From positions 50,553-114,552 of the forward strand of contig DAOUFG010000017.1 of the NCBI GenBank assembly GCA_034430115.1: 64,000 nt of DNA, given 5' to 3'. The notes beneath the pieces were generated by a model, which was not told the origin of the DNA, made no database searches, and saw only the letters and a list, made by a program, of their open reading frames with translations. Source of the DNA: CAIXPS01 sp034430115 (lineage in GTDB: Bacteria > Chloroflexota > Anaerolineae > J036 > Brachytrichaceae). Positions 52,647-62,222 of this stretch are shown here, piece by piece. Numbering within the stretch: position 1 is the stretch's first letter; each line of letters begins with the position of its first letter. Both the position numbers and the translations under genes were made by a program.

Positions 52647-53600
52647 ATGACTGATAAATCACCGGTGATTGAAACGCATGCGTTGTGCCGCTCATTTGGC
52701 GCCACACGAGCCGTCAACGCACTGGATCTCACGATCTACCGCGGCGAAATCTTCGGGCTGGTCGGCCCGGACGGGGCCGGCAAGACCACCACCCTCCGTA
52801 TGCTCGCGGCCATTATGGACCCCAGTTCCGGCAGCGCCAGCGTGGCCGGGCTCGACACAGTGCGCCAGGCCGAAACCGTCAAACAGCACCTGGGCTATAT
52901 GTCCCAACAGTTCAGCCTGTATGGCGATCTTTCGGTGCTGGAGAACATGAACTTCTTCGCCGACATCTATGGCGTCAGCCGGAAAGAGAGAGGGCCACGC
53001 ATCGACCGCCTGTTGGACTTTTCACGCATGCGGCCCTTCCGCGAGCGCCGGGCCGGGCAACTTTCCGGCGGGATGCAAAAGAAGCTCGGCCTGGGCTGCA
53101 CGCTGATCCACCAGCCCGACATCCTGTTGCTCGACGAACCTACCAACGGCGTGGACCCCGTCTCACGGCGCGAGTTCTGGGACATCCTCACCGAATTGCA
53201 TATCAGCGGCACCACCATCGTCGTCAGCACGCCCTATATGGATGAAGCAGAACGCTGTTCGCGCGTGGGGTTGATGTACCACGGGCAGATGATCGTGTGC
53301 GACACGCCCAGCAATATTCGCACACTGGTGAACGGGGAACTGCTGGCGCTACGCCCGGCCGATTTGCAAAGCGCCAGTGCCGCGCTAAGCGACCTGCCGG
53401 GATTGCTGGAAACCCAAACCTACGGCGACGAACTGCACCTGTTCGTGGATGACGCCGAACGTCGCCAACCGGAAATCGCCTCCCGCCTGCGCAACGCAGG
53501 CATATCGTTTGATGGCCCACGCCGCGCACAACCACGCGTGGAGGAAGCTTTCATCTCGCTGATTCAAAGATGGACAACGCAATCGTCGCCCAAGGGCTGA
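52647..53600 (+). CDS. ABC transporter ATPase, YbhF N-half-like
   Basis: This 317-residue ATPase shows Walker A GPDGAGKTTT, the signature LSGGMQKKLGL and Walker B LLLDEPTNGVDPVSRRE. A C-terminal extension of about 90 residues follows. Two GTG codons lie upstream at 52638 and 52641; ATG 52647 gives the family N-terminus. It overlaps the next ATPase gene by 31 bp in another frame. The N- and C-halves of E. coli YbhF carry the same two ATPase types in one protein, so this operon has the split form. Substrate is probably a toxic small molecule. Confidence 0.88.
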   Translation: MTDKSPVIETHALCRSFGATRAVNALDLTIYRGEIFGLVGPDGAGKTTTLRMLAAIMDPSSGSASVAGLDTVRQAETVKQHLGYMSQQFSLYGDLSVLENMNFFADIYGVSRKERGPRIDRLLDFSRMRPFRERRAGQLSGGMQKKLGLGCTLIHQPDILLLDEPTNGVDPVSRREFWDILTELHISGTTIVVSTPYMDEAERCSRVGLMYHGQMIVCDTPSNIRTLVNGELLALRPADLQSASAALSDLPGLLETQTYGDELHLFVDDAERRQPEIASRLRNAGISFDGPRRAQPRVEEAFISLIQRWTTQSSPKG

Positions 53601-54502
53601 CCAAGACCTTCGGACATTTCGTCGCCGTGGATCATATCGACTTTGTCGTGCCGAGCGGGCAAATCTTCGGCTTCCTCGGTCCCAACGGCTCCGGCAAAAC
53701 CACCACCATCCGCATCATGCTGGGGTTACTCGCGCCCACCAGCGGAGAAGTGAACGTGCTGGGGATGGACGTCTCGCGTCACCCCGAGCGGGTTCGCCCG
53801 CGCCTGGGCTATATGTCGCAAAAGTTCAGCCTGTATAACGACCTGACGGTGATCGAAAATCTGCGCTTCTTTGGGCGTTCCTATGGGCTGCATGGCGCGC
53901 GGCTGCGCGAGCGAATCGACTTTGTGTTGAAGATGGCCGACTTACAAGGCCGCGAACGCCAGCGCACCGGGCAACTGGCCGGCGGATGGCGCCAACGCCT
54001 GGCATTGGGCACCGCCATCATGCATGAACCCGCCCTCGTTTTCCTGGACGAACCGACTGCCGGGGTGGACCCCGTCTCGCGGCGCATGTTTTGGGAGTTG
54101 CTCTACAAGCTGGCCAGCGAAGGAATGACCATCTTCGTGACGACACACTATATGGATGAAGCCGAGCACTGTAACACGCTCTCGTTCATCCACAACGGCC
54201 ACATCATCGCCTCCGGCACATCCAGCGAAATCAAGGAGAAAATGATGCGCGGCCAGGTGCTGGAATTAGCTCCCTCGGACCCGGCGCGTGCCGTCGCTCT
54301 TCTGCGCGCGGCACAAGGGAGCGGCCAACTGGCTGCCGACGAAGTGGCGCTCTATGGATTGCTAATTCACGTCATTGGCCCGGATATCATCCAACAACAG
54401 GCAAACATCGTCTCCATCTTGCGCGCAGGTGAAGTGGACTCCGGCACAATGACGCCGATCCCCCCTTCCCTGGAAGATGTATTTATTGCAAATGTAAGGT
54501 AA
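53570..54502 (+). CDS. ABC transporter ATPase, YbhF C-half-like
   Basis: This 310-residue ATPase shows Walker A GPNGSGKTTT and Walker B LVFLDEPTAGVDPVSRR. Its signature is LAGGWRQRL instead of LSGGQ, a deviation known in the second half of YbhF-type proteins, so one of the two composite ATP sites may be degenerate. It begins inside the end of the first ATPase gene and its stop overlaps the next start (TAATG), consistent with tight co-translation. The two ATPases probably form a heterodimer. Confidence 0.88.
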   Translation: MDNAIVAQGLTKTFGHFVAVDHIDFVVPSGQIFGFLGPNGSGKTTTIRIMLGLLAPTSGEVNVLGMDVSRHPERVRPRLGYMSQKFSLYNDLTVIENLRFFGRSYGLHGARLRERIDFVLKMADLQGRERQRTGQLAGGWRQRLALGTAIMHEPALVFLDEPTAGVDPVSRRMFWELLYKLASEGMTIFVTTHYMDEAEHCNTLSFIHNGHIIASGTSSEIKEKMMRGQVLELAPSDPARAVALLRAAQGSGQLAADEVALYGLLIHVIGPDIIQQQANIVSILRAGEVDSGTMTPIPPSLEDVFIANVR

Positions 54503-55821
54503 TGCTTATGCGTCAGTTGTTTTCTCATACTGCTTACAATTCAGCTCGCTTCAAGCTGGGGGTAGCCCTGGCAATCATCACGGCACTCGCAGGCATCGGC
54601 CTGGGGGTAGGCGCGCTTCACGTGAAGGCCAACGACGTGCGCACACTCACCAGCGCATCACAGGCCCCGGCACAAACAGGCGAAACAGTCGCGTCGGGCT
54701 TCATCGAGGCCGACGAAGTGTCTATCGCCTCCGAGATAGGGGGACGCATCCTGGCGCTCCCGGTCGCCGAAGGCACAGATGCGCAGGCGCAAGAGGTGCT
54801 GGTGCAACTGGATCACGGCGTTGCGGACGCGGAGCTTGGCGTTGCGCAAAGCAAGGTGCAGTCGGCAGAAGCGGCACTCGGCAAGGTGAAGGCCGGGGCA
54901 CGCGTCGAAGAAATCCAGCAGGCTCAGGCGGCTGTCACGCTGGCAGAAGCGAACCTGAAAGCGGCTGGACAATCTCGCCAGGATGCCCAAACGCTGCTCG
55001 CACAACAACAGTCGCTGGATCTGCAAATCACGCAAGCCGGCACGCAGGTGGAGGTCGCCGGTAAACAGCTCGACGCTGCCAAAGCGAACCAGGCCGCCGT
55101 GCAAACGGTGTATGACCACACCGACAAAGACGAGCGCCTAAAAGAGATGCAAGACTATGAGCTGTGGCAATCGTGGATCAGCGTCAACTCGGCCCAGGCC
55201 AGCTACGACGGCGCGCAGGCCACCCTGCAAAAGCTGCAAGACGAACGCCGTCTATCCGTGACACAACGCGCACAGGTGGATTCGGCGGCATCGGCCTATG
55301 ACGCCGCGCAAGCGGCCGTGGCACAGGCCAAAGCACGCCTGGCCGACCTGCAAGCCGGCGCCACCGCCGAACAGATTGCCGTCGCCGAGGCGCAGGTACA
55401 TAGCGCCAATGCCGCCGTGCAGGCCGCACAGGCAAAGCTGAAGAAGTTGACGCTCTACGCCCCGGTGAGCGGGCAGGTCATCGCACACAGCCTGAAGGTG
55501 GGCGAACTCGCCAGCCCAGGCGCCACCATCTTGACCCTGGCGAACCTGGATACGCTCTCGCTGGTGGTCTATATGCCGGCCGATAAGCTGGGGCTGGTGC
55601 AACTGGGCACCCAGGTGCCGATCCAGGTGGACGGCTACCCCAATCACACCTTTGAAGGCACGGTGATACACGTAGCCGACAAGGCCGACTTCGTCCCCGA
55701 TAACGTGCAATCGGAAGAAGACCGCGCTTCTATGGTGTTCGAAGTGAAGCTGCAGATCGCCAACCCCGATCACACCCTGAAGCCCGGCCTGCCGGCGGAC
55801 GCCCATTTCCAGGGCCAGTAA
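54502..55821 (+). CDS. HlyD-family periplasmic-type adaptor, first
   Basis: This 439-residue membrane fusion/adaptor protein has an N-terminal membrane anchor (LGVALAIITALAGIGLGVGALHV), a lipoyl-like barrel (SGFIEADEVSIASEIGGRIL), two long coiled-coil arms (about 110-300, Ala/Gln-rich), and the returning LTLYAPVSGQVI and beta-barrel domain VVYMPADKLGLV. In E. coli this is YbhG; a monoderm would use it as an extracellular adaptor. ATG 54502 overlaps the ATPase stop. Two adaptors in one operon is unusual; the second is at 58134. Confidence 0.88.
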   Translation: MLMRQLFSHTAYNSARFKLGVALAIITALAGIGLGVGALHVKANDVRTLTSASQAPAQTGETVASGFIEADEVSIASEIGGRILALPVAEGTDAQAQEVLVQLDHGVADAELGVAQSKVQSAEAALGKVKAGARVEEIQQAQAAVTLAEANLKAAGQSRQDAQTLLAQQQSLDLQITQAGTQVEVAGKQLDAAKANQAAVQTVYDHTDKDERLKEMQDYELWQSWISVNSAQASYDGAQATLQKLQDERRLSVTQRAQVDSAASAYDAAQAAVAQAKARLADLQAGATAEQIAVAEAQVHSANAAVQAAQAKLKKLTLYAPVSGQVIAHSLKVGELASPGATILTLANLDTLSLVVYMPADKLGLVQLGTQVPIQVDGYPNHTFEGTVIHVADKADFVPDNVQSEEDRASMVFEVKLQIANPDHTLKPGLPADAHFQGQ

Positions 55822-55824
55822 ATC

Positions 55825-56955
55825 ATGTCATTCAAGCGCATCTTTGCTATCTTTCACAAGGAACTGCGGCACATCACACGTGACGTGCGCGTGTTGTTCC
55901 TGGTGACGCTGGCACCGGCGTTTTTGCTGTTGATGTTGTCATACGTCGTCTCATACGACGCGCAACACACACAGATGGTCGTGCTGGACCTGGACAAGAC
56001 AGCCTCTTCGCGCGACTACGTCAAGCTACTGGTGGCCGACGGCGATTTCGTGCTGGTCGGCTACCTGGACGACTACGCAGCCGCGGAACCGCAACTGATC
56101 GCCGGCAACGCCAGCGTCGCGCTCATCATCCCACGCGGGTTCGAAGATCACATCATCTCCGGCCAAACCACGGACCTGCAAGTGATCATAGATGGTTCAA
56201 ACCCGATCAACGCCAAGCTGGCCATCACACAACTAAACGCGCGCACGCGCGTGTTCGCGGCCAACAGCCTGGGGTCGAACGCGGCATTGATCCAGATCAT
56301 GTCCAGCAACACCGGCGCCGACGTGCGCGGGCGCGCCTGGTATAACCCGTCGGTCAAGTCGCTCTATAGCATGGTGCCCGGGCTACTGCCAATCGTGCTA
56401 TTCATGCCGGGGATGGCGCTCACCGTGGCGCTGGCACGCGAAAAAGAGACGGGCTCATTCGAAGGGCTGATCGCCACGCCTGTCAGGGGCGCGGAATATC
56501 TGATCGGCAAGATGCTGGCCTATGCGCTGGGTGGCATGATCGGCGCGGGCGTCGCCATCCTCGTGTCGGTGTTCTGGTTCCAGGTGCCGTTCCGGGGCGA
56601 TATCTTGCTCCTATTGGGGCTTACGCTGCTGTACTTTTTTGCCACCATGAGCATGGGGATTTTGATCTCCAACTTCGTCGGCACGCAGCAAGCCGCCATG
56701 TTGATCTTCCTGCTGGTAATCTTCTTACCCAGCTTCTTCGTTTCGGGGTTGTTCACCCCGATAGACCCTACGTCGCTCACCAGCAAGATCATCGGCGATT
56801 TCATTCCGCCGACGCATTTCATCGTCATCTCGCGCGCTATCTTCTTGAAGGGCATGGGCATTAGCGGCCTGTTGCCTTCCGTCATTGCGCTGGCAATCAT
56901 CGGTTGTGTCGCACTGTTACTCAGCCTGATGTTGTTCAAGAAGAAGCTGCGCTAA
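55825..56955 (+). CDS. ABC-2 type permease, first (YbhS-like)
   Basis: This 376-residue membrane protein has one N-terminal helix, a large extracytoplasmic domain (about 50-190; VLDLDKTASSRDYV, NASVALIIPRGFE), then five further helices with MALTVALAREKETGSFEGLIATPV, the cytoplasmic coupling element of ABC-2 exporters. It follows the adaptor gene by 3 bp. With the next permease it forms the heterodimeric channel of a YbhSR-type exporter. Confidence 0.9.
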   Translation: MSFKRIFAIFHKELRHITRDVRVLFLVTLAPAFLLLMLSYVVSYDAQHTQMVVLDLDKTASSRDYVKLLVADGDFVLVGYLDDYAAAEPQLIAGNASVALIIPRGFEDHIISGQTTDLQVIIDGSNPINAKLAITQLNARTRVFAANSLGSNAALIQIMSSNTGADVRGRAWYNPSVKSLYSMVPGLLPIVLFMPGMALTVALAREKETGSFEGLIATPVRGAEYLIGKMLAYALGGMIGAGVAILVSVFWFQVPFRGDILLLLGLTLLYFFATMSMGILISNFVGTQQAAMLIFLLVIFLPSFFVSGLFTPIDPTSLTSKIIGDFIPPTHFIVISRAIFLKGMGISGLLPSVIALAIIGCVALLLSLMLFKKKLR

Positions 56956-56976
56956 GAGCCTTGATCATAAGCAACC

Positions 56977-58083
56977 ATGTTCCAACGAATATTGAATCTC
57001 ATCTATAAGGAACTCCTGCAATTCAGCCGCGACCGGTTGATGGTGGGCTTTGTGATCGCCGGGCCGATCTTGCAGCTTGCGTTGATGGCATTTGCGACCG
57101 GCAAAGCCATCAACAACCTGCCGTTAGCCGTGCTGGATATGGATCACAGCGCCACCAGCCGGGCCATCGCAGTCACACTGGACGCCACCAAAGAGTTGAC
57201 GCTGAGCAGCTACCCGGCCGACATGGCGGACCTCACCAACCTGATCCAGGACGGGGATGTGGACGTGGGCGTGATCATCCCGCCCAATTTCGAACGCGAT
57301 TTGCTATCGGCCTATCGCACCCCGCAGATTCAAGTGATTGCAGGGGCCACGAACAATAATGCGAACGCCACGGGCATCTCGGCGGCCGAAAACGCCATCA
57401 GCAGTTACCTCAACGGGAGAAATGCAAACGTGAGCACGCAGACGGTGGATTTGCGTACCGAGGTGCACTTCAACCCAACGTTTGACACGCGCATCTACAC
57501 CATCCCCGCCATGATGGGGATGATTGTTTTCGAATTCTCCCTGCTTTTGGCATCCAGCGGTCTCTCGCGCGAACGTGAGATCGGCACGCTGGAGCAGTTA
57601 ATGATTATGCCCTTCCAGCGCGTCGAGATCATCATCGGCAAAGCGATTCCGCCGATCTTGATTACGCTGGCCACCTTCCCCATCATGCTGCTGATGAGCG
57701 TTCAGATATTTGGCACGCCGATGCGCGGGTCGGCCCTGCTGCTGACGGCGCTGACAACGCTTTTCATGTGCGCCGAGGTGAGTTGGGGCTTGACGCTCTC
57801 GACCTTCTCACGCACGCAGCAACAATCCATCCTGCTCGTATTCGTCCAGGCAATTGTGGACGTCACGTTTTCCGGCTTTCTTGTGCCGCTGGAGAATATG
57901 CCCGCATGGGTCAACCTGATTTCCAACCTGGTGCCAATGCGGCACTACCTGATCATCATACGCGGGATCATGTTAAAAGGAGCCAGCATCGACGCGCTAT
58001 GGCCGCAGGTGATCGCACTGATTTTATTGACCATCGCAATGGGCGCTATCGCCCGCCTGAACCTGGGGAAGCATTTTGATTAA
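56977..58083 (+). CDS. ABC-2 type permease, second (YbhR-like)
   Basis: This 368-residue protein has the same architecture as the upstream permease: N-terminal helix, extracytoplasmic domain (LDMDHSATSRAIAV, VDVGVIIPPNFERDLL), then membrane segments with SSGLSREREIGTLEQLMIMPFQRVE as coupling element. ATG 56977 lies 21 bp after the previous stop. Paired with that permease in an exporter; substrate unknown. Confidence 0.9.
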   Translation: MFQRILNLIYKELLQFSRDRLMVGFVIAGPILQLALMAFATGKAINNLPLAVLDMDHSATSRAIAVTLDATKELTLSSYPADMADLTNLIQDGDVDVGVIIPPNFERDLLSAYRTPQIQVIAGATNNNANATGISAAENAISSYLNGRNANVSTQTVDLRTEVHFNPTFDTRIYTIPAMMGMIVFEFSLLLASSGLSREREIGTLEQLMIMPFQRVEIIIGKAIPPILITLATFPIMLLMSVQIFGTPMRGSALLLTALTTLFMCAEVSWGLTLSTFSRTQQQSILLVFVQAIVDVTFSGFLVPLENMPAWVNLISNLVPMRHYLIIIRGIMLKGASIDALWPQVIALILLTIAMGAIARLNLGKHFD

Positions 58084-58133
58084 CGAACGTCCTCAAGCCC
58101 GGCCAGGGCCTGAGGAACGGCAAATGATTATCT

Positions 58134-59384
58134 ATGAAGAAACGAATAAGCGTATTACTGATCTGTTTGAGCATCGCCCTGGCCGGCTGCCAGGCGAATC
58201 CACTTGCATCGGCCACGCCGGCGGCATCTGACGCAACCGCTCCGGCGTCGCTTAGCGCATCGGGTTTCCTGGAAGCAGAGAATGTCACACTCGCCTCGGA
58301 AGTGGAGGCCCCGATTGTGTCGATCGGCGTGGAGCTGGGGCAAACGGTGCAAAAGGACCAGGTGGTCATCACGCTGGACGATACATTAGCGCAGGCCCAA
58401 CGCGCCCAGGCCGAAGCCGCGCTGGATGTCACCCAGGCGGCACTCACACAGACGTTGGCCGGGCCACGCGCAAATGCCGTGGCCGCCGCCGAGGCGAGCC
58501 TTGTCCAGGCGCAGGCACAATATACCGGCACATTGCGGGCCGTGTCGGACGCAACGGCAATTGTGGCAAACCCTCCGGGGCTGGATACGCAAATCGCACA
58601 GGCGGAGGCGCAAGTGAAGCTGGCAGAACAGGCCATTCAACAGGCCAAGTCGGAAGAAGCGCCAGCGGAAACGTTGCGCGACGCATACCCACCCAACTGG
58701 CCGGAGCGCGATCTGTATCAACGAAAGATGGATGCCGCAAACGCCTCGTTGGATGCGGCCAAAAACCAATATGATGGCGCCGTAGCTGCGCTAGAGCAGC
58801 TACGCGCCATGCGCAAGAACCCGGTTGACCTGCTGGCGCAATTACACACCGCTCAAAGCCAGGCCATTGTTGCCTCGGCCCAGGTGAGCGTCACCCAGGC
58901 ATCCCTGGCACTGACCAGGGCGGGCGCGACGACGGAAGACGTGGCGATTGCGCAGGCGGACGTACAAACCGCCCAGGCCAACCTGGCGCTCATCGACGAA
59001 CAACTGAAGCACTACCAGATTAGCGCCCCAATCAGCGGCGTGGTAACCAGCAAGCCCGCGCTGGCGGGCGAAGTCGCCGTGGCGGGCCAACCGTTGCTGG
59101 TCGTCTCGGACCTCAGCCAAGTGAAGCTGGTCGTCTATATCCCCGTGACACAGATGGGGCTCGTCAAGGTCGGGACGCAAGCCAGGGTGACGGTTAATGC
59201 CTATCCCAACGAGACATTCCAGGGCGCGGTGACCAAGATCGGCAGCAAAGCCGAATACACGCCCAGCAACGTGCAATCCAAGGACGACCGCAGCAAGCTG
59301 GTGTTCGCCGTCACCATCACCATCCCCAACACGGATATGCGCTTGAAGGCCGGCATGCCGGCGGATGTGACGCTGGGGAAGTGA
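58134..59384 (+). CDS. HlyD-family adaptor lipoprotein, second
   Basis: This 416-residue adaptor has a lipoprotein signal (SVLLICLSIALAGCQAN), barrel segment SGFLEAENVTLASEVEAPIV, a long coiled-coil hairpin (about 95-290), LIDEQLKHYQISAPISGVVT and a beta-barrel domain VVYIPVTQMGLVKVG. It resembles the first adaptor closely in its domain order and in the end block (YTPSNVQSKDDRSKLVFAV versus FVPDNVQSEEDRASMVFEV) but is anchored by lipid. The gap to the next gene (59385-59703) holds two hairpins and no gene. Confidence 0.9.
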   Translation: MKKRISVLLICLSIALAGCQANPLASATPAASDATAPASLSASGFLEAENVTLASEVEAPIVSIGVELGQTVQKDQVVITLDDTLAQAQRAQAEAALDVTQAALTQTLAGPRANAVAAAEASLVQAQAQYTGTLRAVSDATAIVANPPGLDTQIAQAEAQVKLAEQAIQQAKSEEAPAETLRDAYPPNWPERDLYQRKMDAANASLDAAKNQYDGAVAALEQLRAMRKNPVDLLAQLHTAQSQAIVASAQVSVTQASLALTRAGATTEDVAIAQADVQTAQANLALIDEQLKHYQISAPISGVVTSKPALAGEVAVAGQPLLVVSDLSQVKLVVYIPVTQMGLVKVGTQARVTVNAYPNETFQGAVTKIGSKAEYTPSNVQSKDDRSKLVFAVTITIPNTDMRLKAGMPADVTLGK

Positions 59385-59412
59385 TCCCCCTCAAATGAGT
59401 GACGCAACAGAA

Positions 59413-59456
59413 ATTCCTCAGCGCAGTACGAACACTTACTCGGCGCGCTGAGGAAT
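59413..59456 (+). terminator. Hairpin after the efflux operon
   Basis: ATTCCTCAGCGC (59413-59424) and GCGCTGAGGAAT (59445-59456) form a perfect 12-bp stem with a 20-base loop. No T tract follows on the plus strand. Probably marks the operon end. Confidence 0.5.
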
Positions 59457-59511
59457 AAAAACGGCTCGAGTCCTGGTATCTTGCCGGCCACACACTCCAT
59501 TTCACCGGCAC

Positions 59512-59536
59512 GGAGGCGCGTTTTGACAGCGCCTCC
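59512..59536. repeat. Hairpin 59.51 kb
   Basis: GGAGGCGC (59512-59519), nine bases, GCGCCTCC (59529-59536), followed by TTCATCATCC. A second stem in the gap after the efflux operon; possible terminator. Confidence 0.45.
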
Positions 59537-59703
59537 TTCATCATCCTCTTGCAACAACATGTAAGCCTCATCTGTACCTCTCCATTTAGCGGCAGATGTT
59601 GCTCAGACAGCACACCCACTCTTTGAATCACATTTGCCTCTCCGAGCCACAGGCGGTAAACTCTGAGAAGCACGATTCAATATTGTCCACCGGGGGTGCA
59701 CAA

Positions 59704-61188
59704 TTGATTCCATTCATCAAAACGCTGGGGCGCGTCGTTGCGGCATGCCTCTTATCAATCTCATTGAGTGCCACTTCATCGTGGGCTAAGCCAGCCCACC
59801 CATCTACGTCCGCTTTTTCCGGTTGTACACAACCACCTGGACAGCCCAGGACGCTCCCTGCACTTCAGCCAGACAGCCTTACTGGCAGCAGCGTCATCTC
59901 CGGTTACGCAACAATCTCCGGGACCAATCAGGGAGTCTTAGGCGTCACAGTATATCTTTTGGGTTGCTATATGTACGGTCAGAATGGTGTGCCACGCTTC
60001 TCAAAGATGACAAACGCAGACGGCTACTATGAATTCATAGGGCTGGATGCAGGTGCGTATACGCTAAATTGGGTACCTTCGAATTACACACCATCCTTAG
60101 TGAGCGACACTTACTATCCAGTCGGCGGCAATATACGTAGCGTATCGGTGGGGAATGCTGCTCGGGCGGTTGCGAATTTCAGCTTTGCCCCCGGGGGTAC
60201 GATTGCCGGACGCGTGACGAACCTGAGCGGCACGCCCTTGGCCGATGTTTTCCCTTATCAGATGGTTACCGAAGAATTTGAGACGCAAGCTCACCAGGCA
60301 AGCACCCCGCCACCAAGCGTACAAGCATGGCGACTTGGCGCTACAGGGAGAGCTTCACACCCTAGCACAACTAACGCCAATGGCGAATACACCATTTCCG
60401 GATTAGCTTCAGGGACTTACCAGATAAGATTCTTTCCCCTCACTCCAGGTTCATCGTCCGGTTATGCATTTAAGACCTCCGGCATCATTACCGTTACGGC
60501 GCCGTATACGAGATCGGGTGCTAACGTTGCGCTGAGCTTGGGAGGTATCATCACCGGGCGGGTCACCATGGCCGACCTTGGGGAGGCTGTGCCGGGGCGA
60601 CCATGGGTCTACTTGGAAGGGGACAATATCCCTCCTGCCTGGGGTTACGATATTTTGTATAGTGGCACAGGCGTGAATTACCACTTCACCAATTTGCCGC
60701 CCGGCACCTACCGCCTGTATACCATTGATGAAGCAGGCCAGAGTAAGTACATTCCTGAGTACTACAACAATAAGTTCAGCGCCAGCAGTGCAACATTAGT
60801 AACGGTATATGCATCTAAGACCGTCTCAAACGTGAACTTCGTTCTGGACCCAGGCGCACAAGTGATGGGGAACGTGACCAATCAATGGAATTTCCCGCTA
60901 GAGAATATCCGTGTACAAGTGCTAGATTTACAGGGCCACGTCGTCGCATCCGCCACAACATTGTGGGATGGGAACTACCTCACTGGCCCCGGGCTCATGG
61001 CTGGTGATTATCGCGTGCGATTCTTGACACCCGCTCTTCTCTGGTGTGCCACAACACCATACGCAACCAGTTACTACTCAGATGGCGCAATCCTTCATTT
61101 ATCCACCGAGTCGACCACTGTCGGTATCAATGGCGTGATGATGCCGCTTCCACCCATGCTCTACCTTCCGCTCGCATTACGCCGGTGA
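59704..61188 (+). CDS. Secreted carboxypeptidase-regulatory-like (Ig-fold) repeat protein
   Basis: This protein of about 494 residues has a signal peptide (IKTLGRVVAACLLSISLSATSSWA). The mature part has four or more beta-sandwich repeats of the CarboxypepD_reg / SdrD-B type: GYATISGTNQGVLGVTVYLLG, GYYEFIGLDAGAYTLNWVP, GRVTNLSGTPLADV, YTISGLASGTYQIRFFP, GNVTNQWNFPLENIRVQVLD. TTG 59704 has GGGGGTG seven bases before it and gives a clean signal peptide; an ATG frame from 59596 puts 36 unlikely residues first. It ends in PPMLYLPLALRR, a tail I recall as recurrent in secreted proteins of this group. Probably an adhesin or surface protein. Confidence 0.8.
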   Translation: MIPFIKTLGRVVAACLLSISLSATSSWAKPAHPSTSAFSGCTQPPGQPRTLPALQPDSLTGSSVISGYATISGTNQGVLGVTVYLLGCYMYGQNGVPRFSKMTNADGYYEFIGLDAGAYTLNWVPSNYTPSLVSDTYYPVGGNIRSVSVGNAARAVANFSFAPGGTIAGRVTNLSGTPLADVFPYQMVTEEFETQAHQASTPPPSVQAWRLGATGRASHPSTTNANGEYTISGLASGTYQIRFFPLTPGSSSGYAFKTSGIITVTAPYTRSGANVALSLGGIITGRVTMADLGEAVPGRPWVYLEGDNIPPAWGYDILYSGTGVNYHFTNLPPGTYRLYTIDEAGQSKYIPEYYNNKFSASSATLVTVYASKTVSNVNFVLDPGAQVMGNVTNQWNFPLENIRVQVLDLQGHVVASATTLWDGNYLTGPGLMAGDYRVRFLTPALLWCATTPYATSYYSDGAILHLSTESTTVGINGVMMPLPPMLYLPLALRR

Positions 61189-61211
61189 AGAGGTTGCGCA
61201 CATAGTAAACA

Positions 61212-61234
61212 GGGGTGGGCTTGTCGCCCACCCC
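61212..61234. terminator. Hairpin between convergent genes
   Basis: GGGGTGGGC (61212-61220), loop TTGTC, GCCCACCCC (61226-61234). Perfect 9-bp GC-rich stem with no T run; probably serves both directions. Confidence 0.6.
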
Positions 61235-61246
61235 ATCAAACAACCG

Positions 61247-62077
61247 CTATTGCTTGGTTGCCACAAACTGTATTTCGAGCGTGACATCGGGGGTCACATC
61301 CGTCACGCTGGGCACCTGCGGGATCGACACGCCAAAGTCCGCGAAGGTCACGCTGGATGTGGCGCTGCCTGCCAACTCCGTGTCAGACTTCAGCGTCACA
61401 GTCGCGTCAAAGGTGACGGGCTTCACCATGTCAAGCACCTTCAAATTTCCGCTAATCTTGAGCGGGATCTCATCGCCGACGTTCACCGTCGCCGGCAGTC
61501 CCTCGACCGACGTCGGCTCGAAGGTGATGTACTGGTATTGAGCATCCTGCGTCTTCAGGATGAATTGGCGGATCATGCGATCACGCATGCCTGAATCGGT
61601 CGCGAAGCTAGTAGCGTCTATCTGAATCGGGCCGACCGTCGAACTGGCCGGGTTATCCAGCGTCAGCGTAATGGCGCCACTGACCGTGGTGGCAGTGCCC
61701 GTCACCACATTGTGCTTTCCCAGCAACGTCTCACCCAGGACGAAGAGCACCTTCGTCTGGTTGGGGTCGATCTGGAACACGGCCAACTGACCGCTACTCG
61801 TGGTAGTGGTCATGTCCATTCCGGCGTCCATCGTGGCGGTCATCGCGTCGGTAGACATGGCCGACGTCGTGGGCGTACTAATGGGGCTATCCATCTCGGT
61901 TGCACTTGGCTGCGCGGTGGGTTCTACAGTAGCTTCGGTCGTAGCGACAGTGGTCGCACTGGGTGCCGGCGTCGGGCTGGGGGCCGCAGTCACAGACCCG
62001 CAGGCAACCAGAACGCTCAGCGTAAAAACACTCAATCCAATTCTCAAAATATCACGTCGCAACACGCTGTCCTCCAT
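61247..62077 (-). CDS. YceI-family lipoprotein
   Basis: This 276-residue protein has a lipoprotein signal (LRIGLSVFTLSVLVACGS), then a long Thr/Ser/Pro/Ala linker (about 30-90). The YceI lipocalin-like domain starts AVFQIDPNQTKVLFVLGE and has SSTVGPIQIDATSFATDSGMRDRMIRQFIL, YITFEPTSVEGLP, SGNLKVLDMVKPVTFDATVTL and the closing DVTPDVTLEIQF. YceI proteins bind isoprenoid or lipid-like ligands. Earlier in-frame ATG 62110 gives 11 extra residues; ATG 62077 gives a usual lipoprotein start. Confidence 0.9.
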   Translation of the reverse strand: MEDSVLRRDILRIGLSVFTLSVLVACGSVTAAPSPTPAPSATTVATTEATVEPTAQPSATEMDSPISTPTTSAMSTDAMTATMDAGMDMTTTTSSGQLAVFQIDPNQTKVLFVLGETLLGKHNVVTGTATTVSGAITLTLDNPASSTVGPIQIDATSFATDSGMRDRMIRQFILKTQDAQYQYITFEPTSVEGLPATVNVGDEIPLKISGNLKVLDMVKPVTFDATVTLKSDTELAGSATSSVTFADFGVSIPQVPSVTDVTPDVTLEIQFVATKQ

Positions 62078-62222
62078 TATTCTCACTTCATCACTCTCCG
62101 GCAGTTTCAAACATCAACCACAGGCTCACGCATGGCGATTGCCTCCCTCCCGTCAGGTCAGGCACACCAGTACGGGGGGAATTTATCATGCAAAGCTGAA
62201 TGGGAGATGACAAAAAGATGAG

